Below, one piece after another: positions 52,228-62,819 of a DNA stretch of 64,000 bases. Below the pieces are notes generated by a model that worked only from the letters and a program-made list of their open reading frames with translations, was not told where the DNA came from and searched no databases. The DNA lies in NCBI GenBank assembly GCA_034440615.1, contig JAOTOM010005148.1:1034501-1098500 (forward strand), in the 5' to 3' direction. Source of the DNA: Ashinkailepas kermadecensis (taxonomy: Eukaryota; Arthropoda; Thecostraca; Neolepadidae). Positions within the stretch are counted from its first letter, which is position 1; each line of letters opens with the position of its first letter. The translations under genes and the position numbers were made by a program.

Positions 52228-52475
52228 CAACGTCATATTTATAGGCCAAGGCGCAACGTCACAGACCGAAACGCAACGTCACAACCCGAGGCGCAACGTC
52301 ACAGGTCGAAGCGCAACGTGATTGGCCAAGGCGCAACGTCACAGGCCGAGGCGCTACGCCACAGGCCGAGGCGCATCGTCATAGGCCGAGGTGCATCGTC
52401 ATAGGCCGAGGCGCATCGTCATAGGCCGAGGCGCATCGTCATAGGTCAAGGCGCATCGTCATAGACCGAGGCGCA
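52228..52475. repeat. 20-bp tandem array beside a TIR element
   Basis: About twelve units of AGGCGCATCGTCATAGGCCG (early units AGGCGCAACGTCACAGGCCG). The array runs directly into the TIR element copy at 52470-52539. It has no spacers between units, so it is not a CRISPR. Confidence 0.92.
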
Positions 52476-52539
52476 ATGCTAAATTTCACCAAGTTTAGGG
52501 GATGCGCCTCCCCGTCCTCCTCAGTGATGACGCCCATTA
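52470..52539 (-). mobile_element. TIR element (MITE-like), partial copy 3
   Basis: Read on -, it starts ATGGGCGTCATCACTGAGG and continues through CCCCTAAACTTGGTG and AAATTTAGCATTGC, matching the left half of the elements at 187 and 2348. The right half is replaced by the 20-bp array. Confidence 0.6.
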
Positions 52540-52639
52540 AGAGAGGCATACGGTTTTGGGAGCGGGGAAGGCTTTAATCTAACCTAGAATTGTAACCTAA
52601 TTCAAAAACTCCGCGGTTGTGGGACAATAGGGTGATACG

Positions 52640-52765
52640 GTATAGGGTATATCTTTGAAATGCACACTCAATTCTGGCTTTTCCCCCAAATATTCTCAAC
52701 TTCTAACATGGACCCTATAAAATGTGCCCCCCAATCCATTTGTTTTCGCCTATTACCTTCATGCA
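52640..52765. repeat. unnamed interspersed repeat, copy 2 of 3
   Basis: Ordered similarity to 11020-11165 (CTTCTAACATG, GACCCTATA, CCCCAATCCATTTG, TACCTTCATGCAC). Confidence 0.5.
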
Positions 52766-53401
52766 CAGAGGTCAATAATGTTTCTAGACTGCTACCTACG
52801 AGAACAAAACATGCACTTTTTGCTACCTGGGTCCGGCTTAAATGAACATACACTATTTTGTCACCATCCTTCCACTACAGCCGCCATGTTATGTGACCAG
52901 ACAATGGAAAGATGTTACAATATTATATTACATACTAGACCGCAATCCACATGTCTAAAAAAAATGCAACGAAAGATATTATTTGGCCATGATGCACTAT
53001 ATTGATAGCATATCAGTCACAAGACAGCATGGATTTTGTGATAGACAATCGGACGTTTTGCGGCGTGAGAGGCGTCGTTGTGAGCGACGGTGCTGCCACC
53101 TTTTTAGCTCCTCACTTGTTCGCAACGCCAGCTGCTCTACTCCATAATTGTAACTCAAGTAACGTTACCCAGACGTTGGCGGTCGCGTTGGCGTTATTTG
53201 TTCCTGCACTATGGTTCTTTTGGGGTGTCTGCTGCTAGTTTTTGATTGATATGACCATAAATCAACTAATTATAGTTTAATTTATTATTTAAAGGCCTAG
53301 AAATGTATTATCATATGCAATACATGTTTTTATGTGCATATCACGCCCAATAACACAATCAAAGTTACCAGCACTTGTTACCTGGTGAAGTACGCGTTGT
53401 T
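52766..53401. other. no gene seen
   Basis: The + frame ending at 53238 has a hydrophobic C-terminus but no recognised family. The rest is AT-rich. Confidence 0.4.
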
Positions 53402-53590
53402 TAATACAACGAAGAATGGCCCTTAGACGCCCCTGGGTTTCAGACATTGCGTGTAAAGACAATATCCGACCTTCAATATACCAGGAGGTGCTGAGTTGAC
53501 ATCAAAAGTAACGTTAAAGATTATACTTTATTACTCAACGTTTCGGCCAGGGGCCATCGCCAACGCAAGTACGCGTTGGCGATTCATCCT
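53402..53590 (-). mobile_element. Penelope-type 3' terminal fragment
   Basis: Read on -, CGATGGCCCCTGGCCGAAAC followed by GTTGAGTAATAAAG has the 'GATGGCC..GGCCGAAACGTT' motif common near the 3' ends of Penelope-like elements. The adjoining segment is the single-copy version of each arm of the foldback at 40980-41256. Confidence 0.6.
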
Positions 53591-53935
53591 TCTCTATACA
53601 ATGACATAGAGATGGGTCTTGGAATAATATGGTTCGTAAACGGATACTCAGTACCAAAATAATACTGTGTTAATTAAGCAACCACCGATGTCATGGGCAA
53701 ACCCATGGGGTGATGCAGTATCGCTCAATACTGTAGCAGCCTTTTAGTCAGTGATATTTCATAATCTGGATGTCTTCTGTTCGTTACAAAACTATTTTTT
53801 TGTGGAAAGCATTCGTGACCAGTCACTTCTTTTTATTTCAATACGTCATGGATAAATTGCTACTTGAGTGAGATATTGAGGGCCAATCTTGCTACCTACC
53901 AGCGTAGGCAAGTTGGCGACTTTCTTGACCTCTGT
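53591..53935. other. no gene seen
   Basis: AT-rich sequence. Nothing recognised. Confidence 0.4.
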
Positions 53936-54065
53936 CCATGCATTGTGCCCCCAAATTATCTTCAGAAATGAACACCGGTGCTTAGACCCACAATCTTTGT
54001 CTTGGCCCCAATATAATGTCTTGCTCTCTTAACATGGGACCCAATTGGGTGGGCACCACCGACCA
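53936..54065. repeat. unnamed interspersed repeat, copy 3 of 3
   Basis: Shares ATCTTCAGAAATGAACA with 11145-11160, and CTCTTAACATGGGACCC with the TTAACATG-GACCC words of the other copies. The block order differs, which suggests rearrangement or a composite repeat. Confidence 0.4.
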
Positions 54066-54719
54066 AGATGGCCTCACTCATTTACTCCACGCATCACCAC
54101 CAATATTTTTTCCAAGTTCTTCACCCATGGAGGCAAGAGTTCATTAAAACGTTCCTGGAGGTGCACCCTTTCCAGTCAGAGATCCACCGCTTTTCGGGGC
54201 ATTTTCCCCATATGTACTTCCTTGGATCGGCTCCTGATTTGCATCTGCACTTACCATTACGTTGGTGAGGAGCGGCGTAGGGAATAGAGTTACCACTTTT
54301 CTTTTTTGTTTAACTGCCACGAGACACGATGTGGGTGGGTACGCCTTGGGTGGGTACAGAAAATTGTGGCACGGCACGGCACATGACACGGCAAGCTGGA
54401 TGATGGCACGCCAATGGCCACGGCTAAAAGCAATGTGCCAATTAAAAGGAGGGAAATACTTTGATCTATGAAGAAAACAAACATAGCAGAGCTGCAGGAT
54501 GGTTGCAAATTGTATTCTGGAAAAAGCATGCTGATCTGCTGTGCCGCCGTACCAAAAAGTGGCAGCCGGAGTAGGGAAATTACGATTGAATGACGTTTGA
54601 AAACAGCTGGCGTGATGTTTTTTACTTTTGCGGTCTATTCAAGGTTTGTTTACATGCAGGAGGGCGTTGAAGAGCAGCGAAAGCCGGCGGTGCTGTGCAG
54701 GATCGTATTTGTAGAACTT
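54066..54719. other. no gene seen
   Basis: Two overlapping + frames (54045-54287 and 54068-54268) show no family likeness. Short GGGTGGGTAC and GGCACGGCAC repeats lie near 54330-54390. Confidence 0.4.
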
Positions 54720-54912
54720 CGGTGGGTACTCAAGGCCCTTGTACCTAGGTAGTAAGGGAGTAAGTAGGTGGGTAGTTTGGTAGGTCTTATTTGGCTATTT
54801 CTATGCCCTGATTTTCGAATTTCAATTCGAAGCGGTTATCCGATAAGTGTCCTTGGGGAATCTACGGCTTGAAAAGTGGGTGCCAAGGTACCTAGGTAGG
54901 TAGGGGGGGGGG
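54720..54912. repeat. GTAGGTAG-type simple sequence with G-run
   Basis: Irregular TAGGTAG/GTGGGTA words at 54760-54790 and 54890-54903 end in a G10 run. Similar words close the LINE relic at 1320-1350. Confidence 0.5.
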
Positions 54913-55413
54913 GTTCTGAACACTTAAGGCATTATGCAACAAATAGCTCTACTGCTGCCTCTATATGGCTGAACCAGTAATTGTACTGTGTTTACTGAAC
55001 ACAAAAATGAACAAGCTATCCATATTCAAACAGTTCATTTCAATGAAAATCCCCTAAACACATGCAAAGAGCAACTTTAAAACATAATTATTTTATAGTG
55101 GTGTGCCGTATTCTGAACACGAAAATGTTGTTGTTCAGGATTACCTCACTGTAGCTGTTGTGGTACAAGCTATTAGCCACTAAGAAATGTTCGTGTAATT
55201 GCCAACAAAAATTGAAAGTCACTTCCTTATGGTTTCCTTAAGCCAACTGCTCTTGGAAGCCTAAAATGGTTCCAGTGAACTTTGAAACCTCTATACACAA
55301 AGAATAGGTAGAACTATGTGATCAGACTTTCATATTTTGGTAGAGACAGGTCCATCATTTATAAATACCACCATATTTTTGTTATTTATGCACTGAACAT
55401 GATGTGGGAGACG

Positions 55414-57134
55414 ACCAAAGGTAGGTGTTCAGGAAACAGAACATGTTCAGATACCCCCTCTTCCCCTATGTACCTGCCTACCAGGGCCACAATCATTGTA
55501 GTGCTCCCCTACATTTATTGACCATTACCCATTGCTTGAGCATCATTTGGAGGGTGAGTAGAGCTGGCCCAGTCAGTATCCCTACAGCCTTCAACAGTCA
55601 AGGCTGGAGGTAAAACTTCATTACAAGATGCCAAGATGTTTGTTTTATTGGTGACATGTATAGGAAGTATGGTATGATTTATACTGTTCATGGTATTCTG
55701 GTTTTAATGATGGCTTAGTATTGTCAATACTAGGTATGTTGTTTTGCTCATAAGTCATAACTGGTAGTATGGATTTCTGCTTCTTGCCTGTTGTATTACT
55801 GGGATCCTGAAATATTCTCCATCTGGTGGTGATCTTTTGCCCACTTATTAAAATGGCTACATGATTTATTGATGACTGTTATGAAGGTAACCTATCATAT
55901 CTAAAGCATACATGTAAAGTTTTGTCAAATACAAATATAGAGTCTTGGAATAGTTTGGGGATTAATTGTGAAACAATTGTAAAATGGTAATTTTAAGATA
56001 AATATGCAAAATAAATATAAATTGCCAAGACTTTTAACATCAAGATGTCAATTCATGTAGTTTCAAAATACTGAACTTTCTGAACAAAATACTTTCAATG
56101 AACTGAAAATACTGAACAAAATACTTTCAGTATTTCACTTGTTTGTTCATTTTATGTTATCACCAACAGGTAAGTGTGCCCAATAACAGGTGAAGCCACA
56201 TCAGTAAAAGAACAAAATGAATACAAAAAGTTTGAACACTAGATGAATATTCATTTTCAAAACTGTCAGCACTTGGCCTGCATTTTTTATTAGAAATACA
56301 TTTTTTTTTTGTCACTAGAACATTTTCATGACAACAGCCCATGACCTGAAATCTTCAACTACACCAACTCATATTGCTATCATCTTATTTTGCTATGCTT
56401 TGTCATGAATACCAAGGGTTGATGGAAAATTTCCTATTTTTAAGACCTACTGTGCAGGCCTCAATGTATTGCATAATGTAAAGTTTGTTTGCATGTTGGA
56501 AGTTGCTTGTATTAACTGAAACAGACTGTTGTGTTGTGCAGATTATTAAATGATTAAAATCACCAGCACAAAGCAAGACAATGCATTGGCAAATGACAAC
56601 TGAACTGGAGTAGTTTTCCATTTGCATAACATTTCAATAGATACTTACCACCCTTCCCATTCACTGCATGACCTCTGCAGTCAATGCATCCCTAAGCCCC
56701 CCACCCTTCCCATTCAGCCACTTGCTTTTATATTGATCACTACTCAGTCTTCTTTAGTTCTTTTTCACTCCTTCAGCTATGATTTGATTCAGCATGATCC
56801 AAGTTGGGATTAATATCATACATATTCACTGCCTAAGAAGTTTCACACCAAGTCTCCATTTTACTCAATTTTCCATCAGATCTCTCAAAGCAGATTACAT
56901 TCTTAAATAAGATCATATTTTTGTTTTGGAATGTTGGGTTTGGAGAGCAAAAATTTCAGCCACACCATTCAATCTTTCAGCATGGAAAACAGCTAATAAT
57001 TTCCCAGAGAGTGCAATGTTCTGGGTGACAAGAATCCAGAACAAGGCTATTTTTCCAATCCTGCTTGGGAACCCTACTTCTTGCTATGTATAAAGACTTC
57101 ACACCAATCCTGTAGAACAAAATGACTAGAAGTC
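55414..57134. other. CpG-free AT-rich block upstream of the right-hand gene
   Basis: Line-by-line reading finds no CG dinucleotide between the CG at 55412-55413 and that at 57135-57136 (1,721 bp). TG and CA are common. No gene was recognised. A perfect 5' splice-site consensus CAGGTAAGTG sits at 56167-56176 and could end an upstream non-coding exon, but no exon start can be assigned. Confidence 0.85.
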
Positions 57135-57472
57135 CGAACTAGTAATGACAGCAATGGCAACTTATGGTGCCTTTTGTAATATGCAGAGTGCTTTGCCTAC
57201 CTAGCTTGTCTCTATGGTCAGCACCAGGTCTGATGTGTTCATTTTTGGCACTCCAAAGCTGCTTTTGAAGGCTTTTAGCCATGTACGAACCGTGTTTTCC
57301 ATGGATGCTGCATGACCATGGCAGTAGATGCTCCCTGAAGCCAAGGGAACTAACCAACAAACACACCATATTTCCCAAATTTTTACTGCTTGCGAAATGC
57401 ATTGCACAATGGTAGTGAAGCCCCTATAGATGCGCACAAGTACCCCAGCTGATGTTCCCTTTCTACTTTCAG

Positions 57473-57708
57473 GCAGTGTGCTATGGCTGGGCAGCACGCT
57501 GCGATGCGTATGTGAGACACGCCGGACAGCCGCTGCGGAGGCACGATGGCCGAGCAGATGCAGCCGAGCACGTCTGGCCAGCCGACGGTCGGCGGCGCCG
57601 AGACGGAGGAGGACCAGTTATGTGGGCTGGGCCAGCCGGTGCTCATCACAGTGGACGGACCGGCCCGCACGGCCGACACTTCACCTCCGGCGGTGCAATT
57701 CCTGCAGG
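57473..57708 (+). CDS. exon 1 (5' UTR plus start) of an EF-hand/coiled-coil protein gene
   Basis: A pyrimidine-rich acceptor (TTTCTACTTTCAG, ending 57472) suggests that 57473-57545 is untranslated exon. An in-frame stop lies at about 57513. The ATG at 57546 opens MAEQMQPSTSGQPTVGGAET and continues through LITVDGPARTADTSPP to VQFLQ: 54 codons plus one base (phase 1) up to the donor GTGCGT at 57709. The peptide is polar, acidic and without a signal peptide, like a disordered N-terminus. The first base of the split codon, G, joins AC of the next exon to give Asp. The donor is the first of eleven identical or near-identical donors in the tandem array that follows, so its exact use is uncertain. 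The start choice is the first ATG after the stop. Confidence 0.55.
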
Positions 57709-58511
57709 GTGCGTGGTTGAGTGCCGGCTGAGGCGTGAGTTGAAGCCTCGGTCCGGCGGGCCGGGCTGGGCCAGTTCCTGCAGGGTGCGTAGCTGAGTGC
57801 CGGCTGAGGCATGAGTTGAAGCCCTGGTCCGGCGGGCCGGGCTGGGCCAGTTCCTGCAGGGTGCGTAGCTGAGTGCCGGCTGAGGCATGAGTTGAAGCCC
57901 TGGTCCGGCGGGCCGGGCTGGGCCAGTTCCTGCAGGGTGCGTAGCTGAGTGCCGGCTGAGGCATGAGTTGAAGCCCTGGTCCGGCGGGTCGGGCTGGGCC
58001 AGTTCCTGCAGGGTGCGTAGCTGAGTGCCGGCTGAGGCATGAGTTGAAGCCCTGGTCCGGCGGGTCGGGCTGGGCCAGTTCCTGCAGGGTGCGTGGTTGA
58101 GTGCCGGCTGAGGCGTGAGTTGAAGCCTCGGTCCGGCGGGCCGGGCTGGGCCAGTTCCTGCAGGGTGCGTAGCTGAGTGCCGGCTGAGGCATGAGTTGAA
58201 GCCCTGGTCCGGCGGGTCGGGCTGGGCCAGTTCCTGCAGGGTGCGTGGTTGAGTGCCGGCTGAGGCGTGAGTTGAAGCCTCGGTCCGGCGGGCCGGGCTG
58301 GGCCAGTTCCTGCAGGGTGCGTGGTTGAGTGCCGGCTGAGGCATGAGTTGAAGCCCTGGTCCGGCGGGTCGGGCTGGGCCAGTTCCTGCAGGGTGCGTGG
58401 TTGAGTGCCGGCTGAGGCGTGAGTTGAAGCCTCGGTCCGGCGGGTCGGGCTGGGCCAGTTCCTGCAGGGTGCGTGGTTGAGTGCCGGCTGAGGCGTGAGT
58501 TGAAGCCTGGG
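57705..58511 (+). repeat. 76-bp tandem array starting at the exon 1 donor (intron 1)
   Basis: CAGGGTGCGT recurs exactly every 76 bp at 57705, 57781, 57857, 57933, 58009, 58085, 58161, 58237, 58313, 58389 and 58465. Each unit contains the last bases of the exon (CAGTTCCTGCAG versus exon CAATTCCTGCAG) and the donor GTGCGT. Two unit subtypes alternate (GTAGCTGAG...CATGAGTTGAAGCCCTGG and GTGGTTGAG...CGTGAGTTGAAGCCTCGG). Because 76 is not a multiple of three, the long antisense frames (up to 424 codons) read the repeat in rotating registers and are not genes. Confidence 0.97.
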
Positions 58512-60222
58512 CCCGCGCTCGACTCGCAATCGGCGCAAATGAACCGTTGCTCCTGTGCGCCGAATTGTAGGCCTGACCGTTCGACTTGTTGGCCAGCTGG
58601 CAACTGAAACGTGGTGATGTGTTGAAAGAGCGCGAGCACTTTTTTTCCAGTTCGCACCGCAGCTGTGGCTGTCGCAGTCCCTCGACATGTGCTTCTCTAA
58701 CCGCTATTCTTCGCCTTGTTTTGTTGTTTTTTTTTAGGATGAAGTCAAACTTTTATGTAATTTTAGTTCAACTACAAGATAAATCAACTTGACCTGTCCT
58801 ACCGGCACGGTCCTGACGCTTTTGAGAGGCATGCCATTTTACAGCGGCTTGCACTAGAACCACGAGATGACCTTGGGCACGCACCTTCATTCTGGAAAGG
58901 GTTTATGTAAGATCACAGTCCTCCAATATCCCTAGTTTATTTTAATGTGTTGATGTTTCCTGCCTTGGGCATTTGGCAAGCAAGGTTGTTCAACAGCACC
59001 GTTTTTTTTTATGGCGAAGGGTATGTACCTTACGCGAGGTGTTTCATTGTCAGATTTTCTGTGATTTGATATAATGAGGTACAATACCCTTTGTTATCCA
59101 GGATGCTTAAAGCATACACCATATCATGATACATGCCATTTACCTTTATGTTTGAATTATTGGAGCCATTGCGTTAGGTTGCTAAGTATTGCTAGGCTAT
59201 TTGAAAGATACGAACAAGCAGTTCGTCCCCAGCTTTGGTAATCAGCCTGACAAGCACCTGTCAGCCACCGTCTTTGTATTTGACACATGTCTAGTCACCT
59301 GCGATTGGTGATCTTTACATACTCCATTATCCATCCATCCATCCATCCATTATCTCAGTATGTGTACCAAAATTCCATTTGCCAGTCTATTCGCCGCTCA
59401 AAGCCATTGATCCATGTGCACAGCTTGTAAGTTGACATTGATGACCGAGCCACATGCTAACTGGCGTGTGGTCTGGCGTGCCCCGAATATCACGGGCGGG
59501 TTGGCACCTCCTTTTTCTCCCATAACTCCGGCTTAGCCACCTCCAATTGGCTTTTCCAGTTTGTTGTTCTTGCTGTTCAAGAGGGATTGTATTGAAGTGC
59601 AACTGTTGGGTGCTGCATTATCGTTTTTCATGTTGGTTGTTACTAACCATGCGATGTATAACACGGACGAGCTCGTGCATATTAATGCCACGGCCTATGG
59701 TGGCAATCATTCCGTGCCAGCGCCCATCTCCTCTGGGAATACCTCATGTGGACGGTTGGCTGAACCCCGCACCTTCCCCCTCCCCTCCCCGAGACCAATG
59801 CGACACTATTTCACGGGATCATAACGCCGCTTTTCACCACCAGAGAGACTGTTCAGCTAACATTGCCTGAATTGTTACGGATGTTTGTCAATCTCCAGGG
59901 GATGCTCTTTCCTTTTGTCAAAATCCCAACCCAGCACTTGTCATCAACATTCATCGTCATCTGTATTACCAACATGCCAACACCTGCGGGATGTGCACGT
60001 GTTCACTATCCGACGTAGCCGAGCTCGAATTGACGTGTGAGTCGGCAGAAGCGCCGACACCGGTGCGGTGACGAGCGTGGCCAGCCGTCGGTCAGGGTAA
60101 CGTGTGCGCCGAGTGCGCAGCTCCGGCGCCGACTGTTGATCTGGCGCGTGTGTCGTTGACGTGACGGTCGGGTCGATACGCGTCACGTCTGCCGGCTGAC
60201 GGTCGTCACGTGACGCCACCAG
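58512..60222 (+). other. remainder of intron 1
   Basis: No element recognised apart from a CCAT microsatellite at about 59333-59350. From about 59985 the DNA becomes GC- and CpG-rich approaching exon 2, with repeated GACGGTCG/GTGACG words before the acceptor. Confidence 0.5.
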
Positions 60223-60331
60223 ACCCGGTCGCCGTGCGCCGCCTGTTCGAGACGTGTGACGAGCCACGGCGCGGCCAGGTGCCCGCGCACGTGCTGCTGC
60301 AGCACATGGCCGCCTCGCCGGACATCCCCAG
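60223..60331 (+). CDS. exon 2: first (degenerate) EF-hand
   Basis: The acceptor GACGCCACCAG ends at 60222 and the donor GTGAGG begins at 60332. The 109-bp exon reads DPVAVRRLFETCDEPRRG, then QVPAHVLLQHMAASPDIP. The helix-loop-helix pattern LFETCD......G.V....VL is an EF-hand. In the loop, only the first Asp, the central Gly and the Val at position 8 are kept, and the acids at positions 3, 5 and 12 are missing, so calcium binding is unlikely. The F-E-x-C-D-x-x-R-x-G-x-V pattern is close to the N-terminal EF-hand-like domain of KASH5/CCDC155. Rab11-FIP3/4 and MCC have comparable positions but more canonical loops. Phase 1 in, phase 2 out, consistent with both neighbours. The polypyrimidine tract is weak. 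Confidence 0.75.
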
Positions 60332-60924
60332 GTGAGGCTGCTGCCCATCACACTCACTCTCTCCCGCATCACATCGCAGTGTACGTGGTCGTGAGGCGAG
60401 GCGAGCTCGTGCGAAATGTTAACATAAATGGGCGCGTCCAAGACAGCAGGTGTTCCATCGCACGATCCATGCCTCAGTTGTTCATCGTTACGTCTGAATC
60501 GGCTTTGCAATGCGTTCGAGCATATCCCAAGTAAGTGTCCAATGCTAATTAACCTAACATTTCTCCCACATTTCCTCATGTGGTTTCAGCAATGCCCCTC
60601 TTGTCAGAAGCAGAACGAGTCCACTGCTGCGTATATTTAACGTACATCTGAGTTGTGTGCTGAATGACATCGCCCGAAGTAGACCGGAAAAGTGTTCTGT
60701 TTTCACAGATGGATGTCTAAACGTGACTCATCGAAGGTGTCTGAGGTCGCTGATGCGCGTTTGTCGCAAGCCCCCGTTTTTTAGGTCAATGTCGACCGAC
60801 AGTGAATTTTGAACAGTAGAGCGTCAGCACTGGCCTCGATGTCTGTCGAGCACTTGGCCTGTTGGCCTCAATGTCTCGGCCTGTGACAGCTCCAGTTACA
60901 TCCGATTGGTGAAGGCGTGTGGCA

Positions 60925-61222
60925 CAGTGAGTAGGTACAGATGGCTGTCCAAGTGCCACAGGTATGTGGCACAGGCCGAGGGAGCAGGCGATGGTGTATG
61001 TGGGCAGAAGTGAGCCAGGGGGCCGACGATGGTGGCGTGTTTTGCACCGTTGAGTGAGGGCGGTTAATGGTGCTGTGTGAGTGTGCAGTGAGTGGGTGCA
61101 AACAGTAGTGTTGTGTTATTGTGACATCGAGTTCGGGCAGTTGGTGGTATTGTGTATGTATGTCTCAGTGAGTCAGGGTGCATACGGTGTTTGAGTCGGG
61201 GTGTGCTGTGTTTGTGTGACAG
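60925..61222 (+). repeat. degenerate GT-rich array leading into the exon 3 acceptor
   Basis: CAGTGAGT, the exact octamer that spans the exon 3 acceptor, recurs at 60925, 61086, 61166 and 61220 (spacings 161, 80 and 54). Partly matching downstream words are GGGTGCAAACAGTAG, AGGGTGCATACGGTG and GGACGCAGACGGTAG. The units are too diverged for a firm consensus. Confidence 0.5.
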
Positions 61223-61345
61223 TGAGTGGACGCAGACGGTAGCCCAGGTGCTGGACCCGGTCGGCAACGGCTGCCTCGTTACCGAGCCGGTCCTGAACGA
61301 CGCCATCGCGGCGGTCAACCAGGCGCGTTTCGAACTGCAACACCC
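61223..61345 (+). CDS. exon 3: second (degenerate) EF-hand
   Basis: The acceptor GTGTGACAG ends at 61222 and the donor GTGAGT begins at 61346. The 123-bp exon reads SEWTQTVAQVLDPVGNGC, then LVTEPVLNDAIAAVNQARFE and LQH, with the first Ser made across the junction. The LDPVGNGCLV loop keeps Asp1, Asn5, Gly6 and Leu8 of an EF-hand but lacks the usual acids at 3 and 12. An 'LDP.G.G' loop as partner of the first hand is typical of KASH5-like and Rab11-FIP-like proteins. Phase 2 at both ends. The alternative acceptor at GCAG|ACGG would give an immediate in-frame stop, which supports this boundary. The polypyrimidine tract is very poor (GT-rich), and CAGTGAGT words upstream offer competing AG sites. 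Confidence 0.75.
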
Positions 61346-61572
61346 GTGAGTGTATAGCGCAGCAGCCGCGGGTGTGCGGTGATCATCTGTCGACCCACAT
61401 GAGGGGTGACCACCACGTGAGTGTATGGCGCAGCAGCAGCAGCCGCGGGTGTGTGGTGACCACCACGTGAATGTATGGCGCAGCAGCAGCAGCCGCGGGT
61501 GTGTGGTGGCCACCACGTGTGTGTATGGCGCAGCAGCAGCAGCCGCGGGTGTGTGGTGGCCACCACGTGAGT
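61346..61572 (+). repeat. 50-bp tandem array starting at the exon 3 donor (intron 3)
   Basis: GTGAGTGTAT at the exon 3 donor (61346) recurs at 61417, then at 61467 (GTGAATGTAT), 61517 (GTGTGTGTAT) and 61567 (GTGAGTGCAC). The spacing is 71, then 50, 50 and 50. Each unit continues GGCGCAGCAGCAGCAGCCGC and GGGTGTGTGGTGACCACCAC. The first unit differs by internal insertion and fewer CAG triplets. At least two units keep a full consensus donor. Confidence 0.95.
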
Positions 61573-62302
61573 GCACTGCTGAACTTCCTCCAACCTACTG
61601 CTGTCTGTAACCGTTCACTCTGTAGCGCTTATTCCCATATATTTGTTTAGGTAGCCATGAGTTACATCACAGAGGTCAGCTGTGTACTGACCATGCAATA
61701 TACTGACAGCTCTAATACACCGACTTTTCAACTTCCGAGCGTCTCGTGCAAGTCGTACTTTTATACCCATTCACCTGCTTGTTGGAGCAGTGTAGTGCAG
61801 TGTTAAATTACTGGTTTTTCATTTGGTGTGAGATGTCGAAGCGAGTACAGTAGGATGTCGAAATTCGCCGTGAAGATCATGTCATTTAGTTGCTTTGCAT
61901 ACTTTATAAGCCCTTCAAGCTCAGTGCTGAGCGAAAATCATACCTTTTCGTACCTGTTTCATACTTTACTATGCATCTTCTTTTGTTTTGAGAGGTACAC
62001 ACAATTGGCATGCATGCATTTACGATAACGATGCAAATATCTACGCCATAAGCTGCTATTGTACAACAGACCAGACCATGGCTAATCCCTTTGTCTGTAA
62101 TCACGCTACAAGATGCTTGTGCATCACGATCCGTAATGCACGACGTCACGAGCACGATGCCACGATGAGCACGATGTCGATACTTTGTTGTGAAAGATGT
62201 CGATTCAGTGTTCAGAAGGTGGTATATTCCACCCTATTGTACCAGTAATTTATCACCGGTGTAGTGTCGTCTAAATTGCATTGCAACTCTGGAGCCTAAA
62301 GT
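61573..62302 (+). other. intron 3, no further element seen
   Basis: AT-richer intronic sequence with no exon-like frame bounded by splice sites. Confidence 0.5.
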
Positions 62303-62355
62303 CTGGGCGCTACATGACCGATGTAGTCGATGCGCCTTAAAGCCCTAATAACTAA
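62303..62355 (+). mobile_element. ultra-short retroposon, copy 3, with perfect 14-bp TSD
   Basis: A 53-bp insert is bracketed by the exact repeat CTGGAGCCTAAAGT at 62289-62302 and 62356-62369. It contains GGGCGCTACATGACC, GTAGTCGATGCGCC and TTAAAGCCCTAATAACTAA, matching the bodies at 4948-5002 (read on -) and 14185-14227. It lies in intron 3 in the sense orientation of the host gene. Confidence 0.8.
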
Positions 62356-62654
62356 CTGGAGCCTAAAGTTACAACTAGTACACGTCCTGCCGTTTCTACT
62401 GTCTGCACTCGCCTCGTGTGTGTCAATTATGTATAAGCGTCTCCCTCTGTACTGTTTTCCCCCTGCGACTTGGCTATCTTACCCTGCGTCTTAGTTCGTA
62501 TCCCAGCCCGCAATGTGTGTATTATGCTTATGACCAACCGTTGTACCTTGCTTTGTTTTCATATTGACAGCCATGCCTGACAGTACGCGTACCGTGCTCT
62601 ATGTCATGGTTGTTGTGCCTAACCCAAGTTCCCCGGTCTCTGTGTGACCACCAG

Positions 62655-62819
62655 ACGTACGATACTTGAAACTCCGCCGTCGCCACAGCCGACCAGTAAG
62701 GAGCTTCAGTCCCGCTACAGCATCGTCAGCAAAGTCTCCTCCATGGGCATACTCAACTCGTCCGACATGGACACTAGTCTCAGTAGCTTCGAGGGTGTGG
62801 GCCAGCAGCTGTCTCCCGT
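62655..62819 (+). CDS. exon 4: Ser-rich linker
   Basis: The acceptor TGTGACCACCAG ends at 62654 and the donor GTAAGT begins at 62820. The 165-bp exon reads PRTILETPPSPQPTSKELQ, SRYSIVSKVSSMGILNSSDM and DTSLSSFEGVGQQLSP. It is rich in Ser, Pro and Thr, with SRYSIVSKVSS and a DTSLSSFE acidic/Ser patch. It is probably a disordered, phosphorylatable linker between the EF-hand-like domain and the coiled coil. Phase 2 in and out, keeping the frame with exons 3 and 5. No domain is recognised in this exon by itself. A coding reading is supported by the frame match, the strong donor and the lack of stops in just one frame. Confidence 0.7.

Noticed and set aside
52228..52475. CRISPR-like array
   Set aside because: Units are directly abutting 20-mers without spacers, in an animal genome.
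57383..58688. Antisense frames of 232-424 codons rich in Pro, Ala and Arg
   Set aside because: They read the 76-bp tandem array in rotating registers. All three - frames are open for the same reason, and the array lies in an intron of a + strand gene.
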